Source: Deltaproteobacteria bacterium CSP1-8
GTDB lineage: Bacteria; Desulfobacterota; Deferrimicrobia; Deferrimicrobiales; Deferrimicrobiaceae
Length of the DNA: 41,957 nucleotides
Direction of reading: 5' to 3'
Assembly (NCBI GenBank): GCA_001443455.1
Contig: LDXO01000017.1
Coordinates: 1-41,957, forward strand
Part shown: positions 15,813 to 24,244 of the stretch, piece by piece
Layout of the letters: every line of letters starts with the position of its first letter
Numbering within the stretch: position 1 is the first letter of the stretch
The notes under the pieces: generated by a model
Database searches by the model: none
Told to the model about the DNA's origin: nothing
The model's input: only the letters and a program-made list of their open reading frames with translations
Program-made: the position numbers and the translations under genes

Positions 15813-16301
15813 TCAGTGCCCGTGCATCTTCTCGATGACCGCGTTCACCTCCTTCTGCGACAGGTACTTGTCGAAGAAGGGGAGGAGATCCTCCTCTTCC
15901 TCCTCGAGGTGGACGGACAGGAGAAACTCCAGCCGGACGGCGCTTTTCCAGAACGCGGTGCGGGTCGCCGCCGGTACGGGCCCTTTTGCCGCCGCGATCC
16001 TCTGGGCGAAACGGCAGTAGGTGGCGATCTCCTTTTTCAGGTGGACATGCTCCCTGCTCATCGTCGCCGTCGGGCGGCCGTACTTGCGGATCAGTTTGTC
16101 CGCCTCCGGGTAGAGCCCTCTCTCCTCTCCTTCCGCGTGGGGAGTGAGGTCGTTCCGCAGGAACTCGATATCCCCCGTCAGGGCTTTCCGGACGGCCGCT
16201 CCCGGCCGGCTGGTGAGCGTATCGGCCCGCCGGACGATCGCCTTGAGGCTCTTTACGATTCCCTTGTGGTGGTTCCGGATCCGTTCGGTCTTACGGGGCA
16301 T
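15813..16301 (-). CDS. Hemerythrin HHE-domain protein
   Basis: The product has 162 residues, predicted to form a four-helix bundle with a di-iron site. Candidate ligands are HH at 11-12, HAEGEE (~55), the SREHVHL histidines (~84), and HLEEEEEDLLPFFD (~130), spaced as in hemerythrin-like proteins (Pfam PF01814). Bacterial members bind or sense O2, NO or peroxide, or store iron; which applies here is not visible. It lies 19 bp downstream of the NHL lipoprotein gene on the same strand, so the two may be co-transcribed. Confidence 0.87.
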   Translation of the reverse strand: MPRKTERIRNHHKGIVKSLKAIVRRADTLTSRPGAAVRKALTGDIEFLRNDLTPHAEGEERGLYPEADKLIRKYGRPTATMSREHVHLKKEIATYCRFAQRIAAAKGPVPAATRTAFWKSAVRLEFLLSVHLEEEEEDLLPFFDKYLSQKEVNAVIEKMHGH

Positions 16302-16320
16302 GCCCGCCTCCTTCTCTTCG

Positions 16321-18402
16321 TCAGAAGAGGATTTTTCGGACCACGTTCTCGTTCACGTCGGTGAAGTAGATCGTCCCGGGCACCCCGGCGATCCCGGTGG
16401 GCGCGTTCATCAGGGCGACGGAGGGGAGCCCGTTCCTTGTCGTCGCCGCCCCGGGGTCTCCTGCGAAGGTCGTCACGTCCCGCGTCGAGCTGATCCTGCG
16501 CACCGCGTGGTTTCCCCGGTCCGCCACGTAGAGGACCGAATCGGCCGCCGCGATTCCGTCCGGTGACGAAAACCGTGCCGAAGCTCCCTGCCCGTCCGCG
16601 AATCCCGGTTGGCCCGCGGCGCCTGCGAAGGTGGAGGACGCGCCGGACGGGGTCGCGACGCGCCGTATGTCATGGTTCCCGGTGTCGGCAACGTAGAGGT
16701 TGGTGCCGATGGCGGCGATTCCGAGCGGGGAACTGAACCGCGCGGTTCCGCCGGCCCCGTCAGACGATCCCGGCGTCCCGGGGGATCCCGAAAGCGTCGT
16801 GACCGCCCCTGCGGTGGTCACCTTGCGGATCGTGTGATTCCCCGTGTCGGCCACGTAGAGGTCGCCCCCGAGCGCCACGATGCCCTGCGGGTTGTTGAAC
16901 CGGGCGCCGGTGCCGGTCCCGTCGACGGACCCGGTCGCCCCCGGAGTTCCCGCGATCGTCGTTACGAGGCCGCCGGCGGTGACCTTCCGGATCGTGTGGT
17001 TCCCCGAGTCCGTGACGAACAGGTCGCCGCCCAGGGCCGCGATCCCTCCCGGGAACCGCAACTGCGCCGCGGGGCCCGTTCCGTCCGCGGACCCCGGCGT
17101 TTCCAGGACCCCCGCCAGGGTGCTCACCGTTCCCGCGGAAGTGACCTTGCGGATCGTGTGGTTCCCCGTGTCCGTCACGAACACGTTGTCCCCCACGACG
17201 GCGACGCCCGCCGGTATGGAGAAGCGGGCCGTGCCCCCCGTACCGTCGGCCCCCCCCGTCCGCGGTGGGTTGCCGGCGAGGGTGGTCGCGACCCCTGCCG
17301 CCGTCACCTGGCGGACGACGTGATTTCCCGTGTCCGCCACGACAAACAGGCTGCTCCCTCCCGGGGCCGTTCCGATCCCCGAAGGGCTGCGGAACAGCGA
17401 CGCCTGCCCCGTGCCTTCCGCGAACCCGGGGGTCCCCGCGAAGCCCGCCAGGGTCGTCACCACGCCGCTCTGTGTCACGTTCCGGACGGTGTGGTTCCCC
17501 GTATCGCATAGGAACAGCGAAGTTCCGTCGCTGGTCATCCCCGAGGGGGACCGGAAGCGGGCCAGCGGCCCGGTTCCGTCCGCCGAACCCGGCGTCCCCG
17601 ACGTGCCGGCCAGGGTCGTCACGTCCCCGAACGCGGCGGTCACGACGACCTGGCGAATGGTGTGGTTTCCCGTGTCCGCGACATAGAGGAGGCCCGTCCC
17701 GATGAGGGCTATCCCCCCGGGGGAGGAGAACCGCGCGGCGGGCCCCAGTCCGTCGGCGGATCCGGGAACACCCGCCTGGCCCGCGAACGTCGTCGTCGCG
17801 CCCGACGGAAACAGGCGGCGGACGGTGTGGTTTCCCGTGTCCGCGACGTACAGGCTTGTTGCTCCGTCGAAGGTGATTCCCGCGGGCGAGGAAAAGAGGA
17901 CGTTTCCCGGCCCGGAGACGTTGTCCGCGGAGCCCGGCGTCCCCGGGCTGCCGGCGAGCGTGGTCACGACGGCGCCTGCGCTGATCCGGCGGATCGTGTG
18001 GTTGCCGGTATCGCTGACGTAGAGAGTGTTCCCGTCGGCCACGATCGCGGTGGGAGATCGGAACCGGGCGGCCGCGCCGGTTCCGTCGGCGGACCCGGCG
18101 ATCCCGAACGCCCCGGAGAAGGTGGTGAGGTTGCCCGCGGCGTCGATCTTCCGGATGACGTGGTTCGCCGTGTCGGCGACGAACCGGTCGGTTCCGACCA
18201 CGGCCACGCCCGACGGCGAGTCGAACCGGACCGGGTCGGCGGGGGACCCGTCGAAGAAGCCGGGCCCGCCCGCAGCGCCCGCGAGGGCTGCGACCGATGC
18301 CGCTTTTCCCACGTTGGTGTCGCCGCAACCCGAAGTTGCCAGGCCGAGGCCGAAAAGAGCCAGCAGAGCGGTATGCCGGAATCGAAACGGGAAAAGAATC
18401 AT
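16321..18402 (-). CDS. NHL-repeat beta-propeller lipoprotein, 12 blades
   Basis: The product has 693 residues. The signal peptide ends in a lipobox LATSGC (Cys ~26), so it should be lipid-anchored. The rest is a train of ~54-residue repeats built around LYVADTGNHTIRKV, TTLAGSPGTPGSADGTG and ARFSSPxGIA. I count eleven full units. The N-terminal half-unit (PVRFDSPSGVAV) and the C-terminal half-unit (IYFTDVNENVVRKI) would close as a twelfth. Twelve blades fit two six-bladed NHL propellers. Such proteins act as binding scaffolds; partner unknown. GGGAGGG precedes the ATG. The minus-strand hemerythrin gene follows. Confidence 0.87.
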   Translation of the reverse strand: MILFPFRFRHTALLALFGLGLATSGCGDTNVGKAASVAALAGAAGGPGFFDGSPADPVRFDSPSGVAVVGTDRFVADTANHVIRKIDAAGNLTTFSGAFGIAGSADGTGAAARFRSPTAIVADGNTLYVSDTGNHTIRRISAGAVVTTLAGSPGTPGSADNVSGPGNVLFSSPAGITFDGATSLYVADTGNHTVRRLFPSGATTTFAGQAGVPGSADGLGPAARFSSPGGIALIGTGLLYVADTGNHTIRQVVVTAAFGDVTTLAGTSGTPGSADGTGPLARFRSPSGMTSDGTSLFLCDTGNHTVRNVTQSGVVTTLAGFAGTPGFAEGTGQASLFRSPSGIGTAPGGSSLFVVADTGNHVVRQVTAAGVATTLAGNPPRTGGADGTGGTARFSIPAGVAVVGDNVFVTDTGNHTIRKVTSAGTVSTLAGVLETPGSADGTGPAAQLRFPGGIAALGGDLFVTDSGNHTIRKVTAGGLVTTIAGTPGATGSVDGTGTGARFNNPQGIVALGGDLYVADTGNHTIRKVTTAGAVTTLSGSPGTPGSSDGAGGTARFSSPLGIAAIGTNLYVADTGNHDIRRVATPSGASSTFAGAAGQPGFADGQGASARFSSPDGIAAADSVLYVADRGNHAVRRISSTRDVTTFAGDPGAATTRNGLPSVALMNAPTGIAGVPGTIYFTDVNENVVRKILF
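16400..18230 (-). repeat. Tandem coding repeats of the NHL gene
   Basis: About eleven ~160-170-bp units, alike at the DNA level around the codons for DTGNHTIR and GSADGTG. Several neighbouring units (for example those at ~16780-17200) are nearly identical in blocks, which would favour recombination and copy-number change. Confidence 0.75.
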
Positions 18403-18701
18403 TCCACCCTCCCTTCCGGGATTCTTCCTCCGCTTTCCGGTTTCCCCGATATCTTACCCCTTGGAACGGTCCGTTACGAGGGCCTTACCGAAATCCCGGC
18501 CCGCGGGCGGCCGGTTGGCCCCCCGTCGTCGTCGGACGCCCCGGCGTCGCGGATCCGGATGTCCGGGCTCGCGACGGCGCCGAGCATGCGTTTTCTTTCA
18601 TTGTACCCCGGTCGGGAAATCGTCTATCTTTTCCGTGTGAAGCTTTCGCGATTCGTTCGGAGCCAGGTTCCTGTCCATCCTGCGGACACGAGGGGGGTCC
18701 C

Positions 18702-19124
18702 ATGAAAGAGACGCTTATGGTCGGGCTTACGCACATCCACAAGTTCCGCGTCCCGGAGAACAAGACCGTGCCGTACCTGTACCCCGAAGCGCCCGCGTTC
18801 CGGGAGATGCCGAAGGTGTTCGCCACCGGCTTCATGATCGGCCTGTTCGAGTGGGCCTGCATCGAGGCGATGGCGCCGCACCTCGACCCCGGGGAGGGGA
18901 GCGTCGGTACTATGGTGAACGTCACCCACACGGCTGCCACGCCTCCGGGGATGGAGGTCACCGTCCACGTCCGGTGCATCGGCGTGGAAGGGCGCCGGAC
19001 GGTGTGGGAGATCGAGGCGAAGGACGAGGTCGAGGGGATCGGGAAGGGGACCCACGAAAGGTTTACGATCGACTTCGCCAAGTTCAACGCCCGCGTCGCG
19101 AAGAAGGCGGGGGGAACCCCGTAA
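18702..19124 (+). CDS. FlK-like hotdog thioesterase
   Basis: The product has 140 residues. It matches the fluoroacetyl-CoA thioesterase family (FlK, hotdog fold), and the FlK catalytic residues fall at the same numbers: Thr42 (FATGF), Glu50 (LFEWA) and His76 (VTHTAA). The HERFTIDFAKF C terminus is also family-like. Outside fluoroacetate producers this family hydrolyses other acyl-CoAs, so fluoroacetate is not implied. AGGGGGG precedes the ATG at 18702. A stem-loop follows the gene. It is divergent from the NHL gene, and the 299-bp gap between them shows no other gene. Confidence 0.8.
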   Translation: MKETLMVGLTHIHKFRVPENKTVPYLYPEAPAFREMPKVFATGFMIGLFEWACIEAMAPHLDPGEGSVGTMVNVTHTAATPPGMEVTVHVRCIGVEGRRTVWEIEAKDEVEGIGKGTHERFTIDFAKFNARVAKKAGGTP

Positions 19125-19132
19125 CGGGGGAA

Positions 19133-19172
19133 GGCGACGTCCCTCCGCATGCGGGGGGACGTCGCCCCGGTT
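19133..19172 (+). terminator. Stem-loop after the thioesterase gene
   Basis: GGCGACGTCCC (19133-19143) pairs with GGGACGTCGCC (19156-19166), and CCGC/GCGG pair inside it. A short GGTTTCCCC follows. A very stable stem with a poor T-tract, 9 bp after the thioesterase stop. Confidence 0.5.
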
Positions 19173-19238
19173 TCCCCCTCCTCTCCTTCCCGGATCCGGG
19201 GAGCCGCATCCGAACTTACCTCTCGGTATATTTTTCCC

Positions 19239-19266
19239 TTGACAACGGAATCCGTCCTTATATACT
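19239..19266 (+). promoter_or_regulatory. Promoter of the tetR-RND efflux operon
   Basis: Consensus TTGACA (19239-19244), a 16-bp spacer and TATACT (19261-19266, 5 of 6). The predicted start is near 19273, about 48 nt before the tetR ATG. Confidence 0.72.
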
Positions 19267-19278
19267 TACCGTTCAGTA
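19245..19278 (+). promoter_or_regulatory. Candidate TetR operator region
   Basis: The spacer contains the palindrome ACGGA-A-TCCGT (19245-19255). A second dyad, TACT-N8-AGTA (19263-19278), overlaps the -10 element and the start site. Either would let the TetR product repress its own operon; which one is used is not visible. Confidence 0.45.
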
Positions 19279-19320
19279 GGGAACAGGACGGTCCGGGGAG
19301 AAGCGTTCCGGGGAGAGACG

Positions 19321-19983
19321 ATGGCGACGGCGAAGGGAAAAAAGACGCGGGTTTCCGATGGGGTGGCGCGCGAAAGGCTCCTGAAAAGCGCCACCTTGCT
19401 GTTCACACGGAAAGGATACGCCGGCGCGACCGTCCGGGAAATCGTGGCCGCCGCCGGGGTCACGAAACCCGTCCTGTACTACTACTTCCGGAACAAGGAA
19501 GGGATCTATCTCGAGCTGATGCGGGGGGGGTTCTCCCGGTTCGACTCGCTCCTCGAGGAATCCCTCTCGGTGCGGGGAAGCGCGGCGGAAAGGCTGACGC
19601 GACTCTGCACGCAGGTGTTTTCCCTTTTCCTGGATCACATCGATGTGGCGCGCGTGATGTACGCCATCTACTACGGGCCGCCCCAGGGGGCGCCGTTTAT
19701 CGACTTTGACGCCTATCACCGCAACCTCCAGGATGTCGTCCGGGGGCTGGTCCGGGAAGGAATCCGGAAGGGCGAATTCGGGAAGGGGAACGTCGACGAC
19801 ATGATGTGGGCCATCCTCGGCGCCCTGAACGTCGCCATGGAGTCCCGGCTCTGCCAGCCCGGGGATGCGGTCGACCAGGACGGGCTGGGACGGGTGTTGA
19901 AGATCATTTACCGGGGTATCGCCCCGGCCGGGAAAAGGGACCCGCGGGGAAGCGATGTTCGGGGGAAAGGGGGCAGGAAATGA
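19321..19983 (+). CDS. TetR-family regulator of the RND efflux operon
   Basis: The product has 220 residues. The N-terminal TetR HTH (~15-60) reads RLLKSATLLFTRKGYAGATVREIVAAAGVTKPVLYYYF in three adjacent blocks: ATLLFTRKGY, ATVREIVAAAGV and TKPVLYYYF. The remaining all-helical part is the ligand domain. It is the first gene of a four-gene cluster; its stop overlaps the start of the membrane-fusion gene (ATGA at 19980-19983). This arrangement is usual for local repressors of efflux pumps that respond to the pump's substrates. The ligand is unknown. Confidence 0.88.
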   Translation: MATAKGKKTRVSDGVARERLLKSATLLFTRKGYAGATVREIVAAAGVTKPVLYYYFRNKEGIYLELMRGGFSRFDSLLEESLSVRGSAAERLTRLCTQVFSLFLDHIDVARVMYAIYYGPPQGAPFIDFDAYHRNLQDVVRGLVREGIRKGEFGKGNVDDMMWAILGALNVAMESRLCQPGDAVDQDGLGRVLKIIYRGIAPAGKRDPRGSDVRGKGGRK

Positions 19984-21140
19984 AACGGGCGCTTGCATCC
20001 GCCGGCGCGCTTCTCATCCTGGCGGCGGGGCTCTCGGGGTGCTCCGCCGATGGGCAGAACAGCGGGAAGGGCGCAACCCCCGCCGGCCGGCCCCCCGTTG
20101 CCGTGGAGGCGACCCGCGCCGCCTTGGCCGACATCACCGCGGGGATCGACGTGGTGGGGAACCTGTCCTCGAAATACGACGCCTCCGTGAAATCCGAATT
20201 CGGAGGGACCGTGGCCGACGTGTACGTCACCGAATGGGTCCGGGTACAAAGAGGGGCTCCTCTCGCCCGCGTCGACACCCGCGAAGCCGAGGCGGTCCTC
20301 AAGAAAGCGCAGGCCTCTCTCGAGATGGCCAGGGCGGCGCTCCTGGAGGCGGAGGCCGCGAGGAACCGGGCAGACCGGGAGTACGAGCGCGCCCTCCACC
20401 TGAAGGAAGCCGGGCTCGTCACGCAGCAGAACCTGGACGACGCCCGGACGCAGCAGGAGGCGGCCGCCGCCCGCGTCTCCGCGTCGCAGGCCCAGATCCA
20501 GGTGGCGGAGGAGGACATCCGGCATGCGAAGACGCGAATTTCCAAGGCGGTCATCCGGGCACCCTTCGACGGCGTGGTCGCCGAACGGATGGTCAACGTC
20601 GGGGAGGTGGTCGGGGAGATGCAGAAGGTCGTGTTCCGCGTCGTCGACAACCGCCTGCTCGATCTGACGGTGAGCGTCCCTTCCGGCGAGATGGGGCTCT
20701 TGCGCGTGGGGCAGCCGCTCACCTTCGCAACCGACGCGTTCCCGGGAAGGACGTTCACGGGAACGGTGAAGTTCATCAACCCCGCCGTGAACGAGGCGGA
20801 CCGGTCGGTGAAGGTCGTCGCCGAGGTCGAGAACCGGCCGGAAGCGTTGAAGGGCGGGCTCTTCGTCACGGGGCGGATCATCACCGGCAAGCGGACCGGC
20901 GTTCTCCAGGCGCCCCGGGCTTCCCTCCTGTCCTGGGACGTGGGCGGACGGAAGGCGAGCCTGTTCGTGGTGGCCGATAACGTCGCCCGCTTGCGCGCCG
21001 TCGGGACGGGGGCCGTGTCGGGGGACCGGGTGGAGATCGTCTCCGGGCTGTCGCAGGGAGAGCTGGTGGTCACGCGCGGGGGCTTCAGCGTGCGGGACGG
21101 CGACCGGGTGAACGTCACGCGGGTGAACGGGGACGCCTGA
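19980..21140 (+). CDS. RND efflux periplasmic adaptor lipoprotein (membrane fusion protein)
   Basis: The product has 386 residues. A signal peptide with lipobox GLSGC (Cys 21) anchors it to the inner-membrane face. The HlyD/AcrA order follows: a beta-barrel and lipoyl half (SEFGGTVADVYVTEWVRVQRGAPLARVD), a long coiled-coil hairpin (~100-180), the second lipoyl half (AVIRAPFDGVVAERMVNVGEVV), and a membrane-proximal domain. It bridges the RND pump and the TolC-type channel encoded next. The start is fixed by the ATGA overlap with tetR. It lies 2 bp before the pump gene. Confidence 0.9.
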   Translation: MKRALASAGALLILAAGLSGCSADGQNSGKGATPAGRPPVAVEATRAALADITAGIDVVGNLSSKYDASVKSEFGGTVADVYVTEWVRVQRGAPLARVDTREAEAVLKKAQASLEMARAALLEAEAARNRADREYERALHLKEAGLVTQQNLDDARTQQEAAAARVSASQAQIQVAEEDIRHAKTRISKAVIRAPFDGVVAERMVNVGEVVGEMQKVVFRVVDNRLLDLTVSVPSGEMGLLRVGQPLTFATDAFPGRTFTGTVKFINPAVNEADRSVKVVAEVENRPEALKGGLFVTGRIITGKRTGVLQAPRASLLSWDVGGRKASLFVVADNVARLRAVGTGAVSGDRVEIVSGLSQGELVVTRGGFSVRDGDRVNVTRVNGDA

Positions 21141-21142
21141 CC

Positions 21143-24100
21143 ATGTTCCTTTCCAACCTTTCCATCAAGCGGCCGATCTTCGCATCGGTCATGATGCTCG
21201 CCCTGGTCACGCTTGGCGCCTTCTCCTACAAAAGGCTCGCGATCGACATGTTCCCCGACGTGGAGATCCCCGTGATCACCATCGTCACGAAATATCCGGG
21301 AGCGTCGCCGGAGACCGTCGAGCGGGAGGTGAGCAAGCGGATCGAGGAGGCGGTGAACCCGATCGCGGGAGTCAAGCACGTCGTCTCGATGTCGCGCGAG
21401 AGCGTGTCCACCGTCATCGTCGAGTTCCGGCTGGAGGTGCGGATCAACGAGGCCTCCCAGGAGGCGCGCGCCAAGGTGAGCGCCATCCGGGGCGACCTGC
21501 CCAAGGGGATCGACGAGCCGATCATCCAGAAGCTCGACTTCTCCGCGATGCCCGTCGTCTCGCTGGCCGTCCGCTCGGAGACCCTATCCCCCAGGGAGCT
21601 GACCACGCTGGTCGACAAGAGGATCCGACGCCGCTTCGAGAACATCGCCGGGGTGGGAAAAGTCGAGCTCGTCGGCGAATCCCGGCGCGAAGTGAACGTG
21701 GACATCGATCCCGTCCGGCTCGAGGCCCTCGGGATGGGGGTCGACGAGGTGATCGCCGGGCTTGCGGCGGAGAACGTCAACACGCCCCTGGGCCGACTCA
21801 ACCGGAACGGATTCGAATATCCCCTGCGCGTCTCGGGGAAGCCGGAGGCGGTGGACCAGTTCAGGCCGATGGTGATCGCCCAGCGCAACGGGAGGCCCGT
21901 CACCCTCGGGGAGGTGGCGAACGTCCGGGACGGAATCGAGGAGCAGCGGTCGCTCGCCCTGGTGAACGGGGTGCCCGCCGTGGCGGTAGACATCCAGAAA
22001 CAGTCGGGCGCCAACACCGTGGACGTGGTGGACACGGTCGGGAAGGAGATCGGGAAACTCCAGGGGGAGCTGCCCCCGGGGACCCGCATCGAGATGGTCC
22101 GGGATGCCTCGATCATGATCCGGGACTCCGTCCGCGACGTCCAGGAGACCCTGGTGCTGGGCGGGATCCTCACGGTCCTGATCGTGTTCTGCTTCCTCAA
22201 CTCCTGGCGGTCCACCGTCATCACGGGGCTGACGCTCCCCATCTCGGTGATCTCCTCCTTCATCGTCATGAACTTCATGGGGATGACGCTCAACGTCATG
22301 ACCCTGATGGCTTTGTCCCTGGCCATCGGGCTATTGATCGACGACGCCATCGTCGTGCGGGAGAACATCGTGCGGCACCTGGAGCACGGACAGGACCACT
22401 TCGCGGCTGCCCGCGAAGGGACGAGCGAGATCGGGCTGGCCGTCATGGCCACCACCTTCTCCATCGTCGCCGTCTTCGTCCCGGTGGCGTTCATGAAGGG
22501 GATCGTGGGGCGCTTCTTCTTCCAGTTCGGGATCACGGTCACCTTCGCGGTCCTCGTCTCCCTCTTCGTCTCCTTCACGCTCGACCCGATGCTCTCCTCC
22601 CGCTGGTTCGACCCCGACATCGACCGGACGGGAACGCGGCACCTTTTGGCCCGGGTCCTCGACCGGTTCAACGACTGGTTCGATCGCACGGCGGACCGGT
22701 ACCGGTCGGTCATCGCGTGGGCGCTGGATCACCGGAAGACCGTGATCGGCATCGCGGCCCTCGCCTTCGCCGCGGGGTTGGGGGTCTTCGTCTCCCTCAA
22801 GAGCGAATTTTTCAGCCCTTACGACCAGGCGGAGTTCCAGATCAACTTCCTGTCCGCTCCGGACGCCTCCCTCGACGAGACGCGGGGACGTCTCGATGCC
22901 GTGCTTGCGGAGATGGCGAACTTCCCCGGGGTGAAGCACACCTACTCCACGATCGGCGCGGGGGACGCCGGGACGGTGCGGGACGGGATGGTCTACGTGA
23001 AGCTCGTGGAGAAGAAGAAGCGGGGAAACAACCAGGAGGAGATCCTGCGGATCCTGCGGGCGCGCCTCCTGGAGATCCCGGGGATCGTCCCCTCGTTCGC
23101 CGAGGTGGGCCGCATGACGGGGGAGAAACCCCTCATGGTCAACATACGGGGGGAAGACATCGACCAGCTGAAAGCGTACGCCGCGCAAATGAAACGGGAG
23201 CTCTACAAGGTACCGGGCATCGTGGACCTCGAGGCGACGCTGGAGCACGACATCCCGGAATTCCGGCTCGCCGTCCACCGGGAGAAGGCGGTGAGCACGG
23301 GGGTTACGACCGGAGACATCGTGCGGACGGTGGGTGCGCTCGTCGGGGGGCAGGCGGTCACCACCTACGAGGACGAGGACGGCGACGCGGTGGACGTCCG
23401 GGTGAGACTGCCGCTGGCGCTTCGCCAGGACCCGTCGCAGGTCGAACGGATGCGCCTGGCCGTGCGGAAGGCGGGGGAACCGACGGCGCTCGTGCCGCTG
23501 GGGGAGGTGGCCGCCTACAGCATGAGCACCACGCCCTCGGAGATCGACCGGCAGGACCTCACCCGCCAGGTGGTGATCTCCGCGAACCTGGACGGGCTCC
23601 CGCTGGGCGAGGCGATGAAGGATGTGCGCAAGGTCGCTTCCGGTATGGACATGGCCCCCGGGTACCGGGTCGTCTTCTCCGGCGAGGGCGAGGAAATGGT
23701 GGAGTCGTTCGGCTACATGGCGGAGGCGCTTCTCCTTGCCGTCATCTTCGTGTATTTGATCCTGGCGGCCCAGTTCGAGTCGTTCATCGATCCCTTCTCC
23801 ATCATGCTCTCGCTCCCGCTGTCCGTCGTCGGGATGGCGGGGATGCTTTTCCTCACGGGGGACACGATCAACATCATGTCGCTCATCGGGCTCATCATGC
23901 TGATGGGGCTCGTCACGAAGAACGCGATCCTGCTCGTGGACTACTCGAAGGTTCTCCAGTCGCGCGGGATGGACCGGCGGGAGGCCACCATCACGGCGGG
24001 GCGGACGAGGCTTCGTCCCATCATGATGACCACGCTTGCGATGATCTTCGGCATGCTTCCCCTGGCGCTTGCCCTGGGTCCCGGGGGGGAGATGCGGGCG

Positions 24101-24244
24101 CCGATGGCCCGCGCGGTCATCGGGGGATTGATCACGTCGACCTTTCTCACCCTTCTCGTGGTCCCCGTCGTCTACACCGTGCTCGACGACGTCGGTGCGT
24201 GGATCCGGCGGAAATGGGGAGGAAAGCAGGAGGTGCGCGGATGA
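21143..24244 (+). CDS. RND-family efflux pump, inner-membrane subunit (HAE1/AcrB type)
   Basis: The product has 1033 residues, full length for the family. It starts with the typical LSIKRPIFASVMMLALV first membrane helix. TM4 carries the proton-relay aspartates in LAIGLLIDDAIVV (Asp 400 and 401), and TM10 has the matching lysine in MGLVTKNAILLVDY (Lys ~926). Two large periplasmic loops follow TM1 and TM7. The pump exports hydrophobic or amphiphilic compounds using the proton gradient. The gene is flanked by its adaptor and outer-membrane partner; its stop overlaps the start of the latter. Confidence 0.93.
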   Translation: MFLSNLSIKRPIFASVMMLALVTLGAFSYKRLAIDMFPDVEIPVITIVTKYPGASPETVEREVSKRIEEAVNPIAGVKHVVSMSRESVSTVIVEFRLEVRINEASQEARAKVSAIRGDLPKGIDEPIIQKLDFSAMPVVSLAVRSETLSPRELTTLVDKRIRRRFENIAGVGKVELVGESRREVNVDIDPVRLEALGMGVDEVIAGLAAENVNTPLGRLNRNGFEYPLRVSGKPEAVDQFRPMVIAQRNGRPVTLGEVANVRDGIEEQRSLALVNGVPAVAVDIQKQSGANTVDVVDTVGKEIGKLQGELPPGTRIEMVRDASIMIRDSVRDVQETLVLGGILTVLIVFCFLNSWRSTVITGLTLPISVISSFIVMNFMGMTLNVMTLMALSLAIGLLIDDAIVVRENIVRHLEHGQDHFAAAREGTSEIGLAVMATTFSIVAVFVPVAFMKGIVGRFFFQFGITVTFAVLVSLFVSFTLDPMLSSRWFDPDIDRTGTRHLLARVLDRFNDWFDRTADRYRSVIAWALDHRKTVIGIAALAFAAGLGVFVSLKSEFFSPYDQAEFQINFLSAPDASLDETRGRLDAVLAEMANFPGVKHTYSTIGAGDAGTVRDGMVYVKLVEKKKRGNNQEEILRILRARLLEIPGIVPSFAEVGRMTGEKPLMVNIRGEDIDQLKAYAAQMKRELYKVPGIVDLEATLEHDIPEFRLAVHREKAVSTGVTTGDIVRTVGALVGGQAVTTYEDEDGDAVDVRVRLPLALRQDPSQVERMRLAVRKAGEPTALVPLGEVAAYSMSTTPSEIDRQDLTRQVVISANLDGLPLGEAMKDVRKVASGMDMAPGYRVVFSGEGEEMVESFGYMAEALLLAVIFVYLILAAQFESFIDPFSIMLSLPLSVVGMAGMLFLTGDTINIMSLIGLIMLMGLVTKNAILLVDYSKVLQSRGMDRREATITAGRTRLRPIMMTTLAMIFGMLPLALALGPGGEMRAPMARAVIGGLITSTFLTLLVVPVVYTVLDDVGAWIRRKWGGKQEVRG

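Noticed and set aside
16400-18230. Regular repeats considered as a CRISPR array
   Set aside because: The units are ~165 bp, fully coding and in frame as NHL blades; there are no short repeats with unique spacers and no cas genes.
18601-18630. TTGTAC-N18-TATCTT as the thioesterase promoter
   Set aside because: Only 3 of 6 and 4 of 6 matches, which is not better than chance searching in this spacer.
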